A stretch of DNA of 15,416 bases, taken from contig CAZQWJ010000024.1 in NCBI GenBank assembly GCA_964597265.1, positions 1 to 15,416 of the forward strand, written 5' to 3'. A program made the translations under genes and the position numbers. The notes beneath the pieces are model-generated. The model made no database searches. It saw only the letters and a program-made list of their open reading frames with translations, and was not told the DNA's origin. Within the stretch, counting starts at the first letter, position 1. Every line of letters begins with the position of its first letter. Origin of the DNA: CAZQWJ01 sp964597265. GTDB taxonomy: Bacteria > Patescibacteriota > 4484-211 > JAGQKX01. Shown here in pieces: positions 14,702 through 15,416 of this stretch.

Positions 14702-15416
14702 CTATTCTGGTATGCGCAGGATAGAGGAGATATGAATCGGCAATTTTGCACGCTCTGCTAGCCCTAGCTTAGGCGCAAAAATGGAACCATTAACAGACCT
14801 TGGCCACGTTATACCTTCAGCAGAGGTGAGGCTACTAAGGTCAAGGTTCCCTCCGACACTATTTGGCAGGGTGAGACCTTCAGCTGAGGTGAGCCTCCTA
14901 AGGTCAAGGTGCCCTCCGACACTATCTGGCAGGGTGAGACCTTCAGCTGAGGTGAGCCTCCTAAGGTCAAGGTACCCTCCGACACTATTTGGCAAGGTGA
15001 GACCTTCAGCTGAGGTGAGGCCACTAAGGGCAAGGTTCCCTCCGACACTATTTGGCAAGGTGAGACCTTCAGCTGAGGTGAGCCTCCTAAGGTAAAGGTA
15101 CCCTCCGACACTATTTGGCAGGGTGAGACCTTCAGCTGAGGTGAGGCTACTAAGGTCAAGGTGCCCTCCGACACTATTTGGCAAGGTGAGACCTTCAGCT
15201 GAGGTGAGGCTCTCAAGGGTAAGGTACCCTCCGACACTATCTGGCAGGGTGAGACCTTCAGCTGAGGTGAGCCTCCCAAGGTAAAGGTGCCTTCCGACAC
15301 TATTTGGCAGGGTGAGACCTTCAGCTGAGGTGAGCCTCTCAAGGTAAAGGTCCCCTCCGATACTATTTGGCAAGGTGAGACCTTCAGCTGAGGTGAGGCT
15401 ACTAAGGTCAAGGTAC
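14702..15416 (-). CDS. Tandem 21-residue leucine-rich-type repeat protein, 5' end beyond window
   Basis: The frame is open to the right edge; the true start lies outside. A TTG at 15373 could be taken as a start, but it is an internal Leu codon of a repeat. Nine full and one degenerate 21-residue units read LTSAEGLTLPNSVGGxLxLxx. Only the x positions vary (HLDLSS, YLYLRR, NLALSG, YLTLES and so on), the pattern of a solenoid with a changeable face. The repeats end at about ITWPRSVNGSIFAP, and a short cap with LGLAERAKLP and ISSILRIPE closes the protein. Similar LPxSIGGxLxL repeat proteins are known from bacteria and large viruses, without assigned function as far as I recall. Protein or surface binding is a guess. 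No signal peptide can be judged because the N-terminus is missing. Confidence 0.8.
   Translation of the reverse strand, partial: YLDLSSLTSAEGLTLPNSIGGDLYLERLTSAEGLTLPNSVGRHLYLGRLTSAEGLTLPDSVGGYLTLESLTSAEGLTLPNSVGGHLDLSSLTSAEGLTLPNSVGGYLYLRRLTSAEGLTLPNSVGGNLALSGLTSAEGLTLPNSVGGYLDLRRLTSAEGLTLPDSVGGHLDLRRLTSAEGLTLPNSVGGNLDLSSLTSAEGITWPRSVNGSIFAPKLGLAERAKLPIHISSILRIPE
14813..15416 (-). repeat. 63-base tandem repeat array inside the repeat-protein gene
   Basis: Units start every 63 bases (14813, 14876, 14939 and so on to 15380), giving nine complete units and a partial one at the edge. They are nearly identical even at third codon positions, and the differences cluster in about 20 bases of each unit. 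Because 63 is a multiple of three, other frames also stay open, which creates false ORFs. Confidence 0.92.

Noticed and set aside
14809..15411. A second minus-strand ORF and a plus-strand ORF (14781-15095) through the repeat array
   Set aside because: The 63-base period keeps other frames open. Only the frame with the LxLxx repeat and a distinct C-terminal cap makes a sensible protein.
14813..15416. CRISPR array
   Set aside because: The units are contiguous 63-base coding repeats with no unique spacers, and they stay in frame.

Overview
This window looks like a piece of a small-genome bacterium, most likely a member of the Candidate Phyla Radiation (Patescibacteria). That placement is inference. 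It rests on the near absence of Shine-Dalgarno motifs, a short release factor 1, a bL31 with a basic tail, a histidyl-tRNA synthetase with an unusual motif 3, and secreted proteins with Pro-Thr linkers and dockerin-like ends. UGA is used as a stop, so the UGA-to-glycine code of some CPR lineages does not apply. There is no 16S or other marker in the window to confirm the placement.

Left half (1-8191, all minus strand): three large genes lie head to tail with gaps of 20 and 29 bases, probably one operon read right to left. First is a secreted glycoside hydrolase with a DUF5060-like N-terminus and a clan GH-A-like barrel. Second is a PQQ-type beta-propeller protein with a large helical domain. 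Third is a Cys-rich protein with SGNH-hydrolase-like features; it has no stop in the window and runs off the left edge. All three share a plan: N-terminal membrane segment, a short FPK/FPE motif, catalytic or binding body, then a Pro-Thr-rich linker. In the first two the linker is followed by an Ig-like domain and a two-repeat type I dockerin-like domain. The DNA for this tail is identical over 572 bases in those two genes, and the start of a third copy is visible at the left edge.

Middle (8192-11889): a housekeeping block with prfA (RF1) and rpmE (bL31) on the minus strand, then hisS and a UlaG-like metallo-hydrolase on the plus strand. The three spacers here hold related AT-rich inverted-repeat elements (family B).

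Right part (11926-15416): a Phd/RelE-type toxin-antitoxin pair (plus strand), then on the minus strand a LUD-domain protein, an acidic helical protein, an unknown protein with hydrophobic C-terminal segments, and a protein made of near-identical 21-residue repeats that runs off the right edge. A second dispersed palindromic repeat (family A) occurs three times, at 8244-8311, 13156-13217 and 14585-14693. Two copies supply the last seven codons and the stop of the gene they abut, and the third has a 35-base insertion within its hairpin.

Three plus-strand genes (hisS, the metallo-hydrolase and the antitoxin) have a -10-like hexamer exactly 6 bases before the start codon, which suggests leaderless transcripts. 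No tRNA, rRNA, CRISPR array, transposase or origin was seen. No gene-free stretch exceeds about 150 bases.
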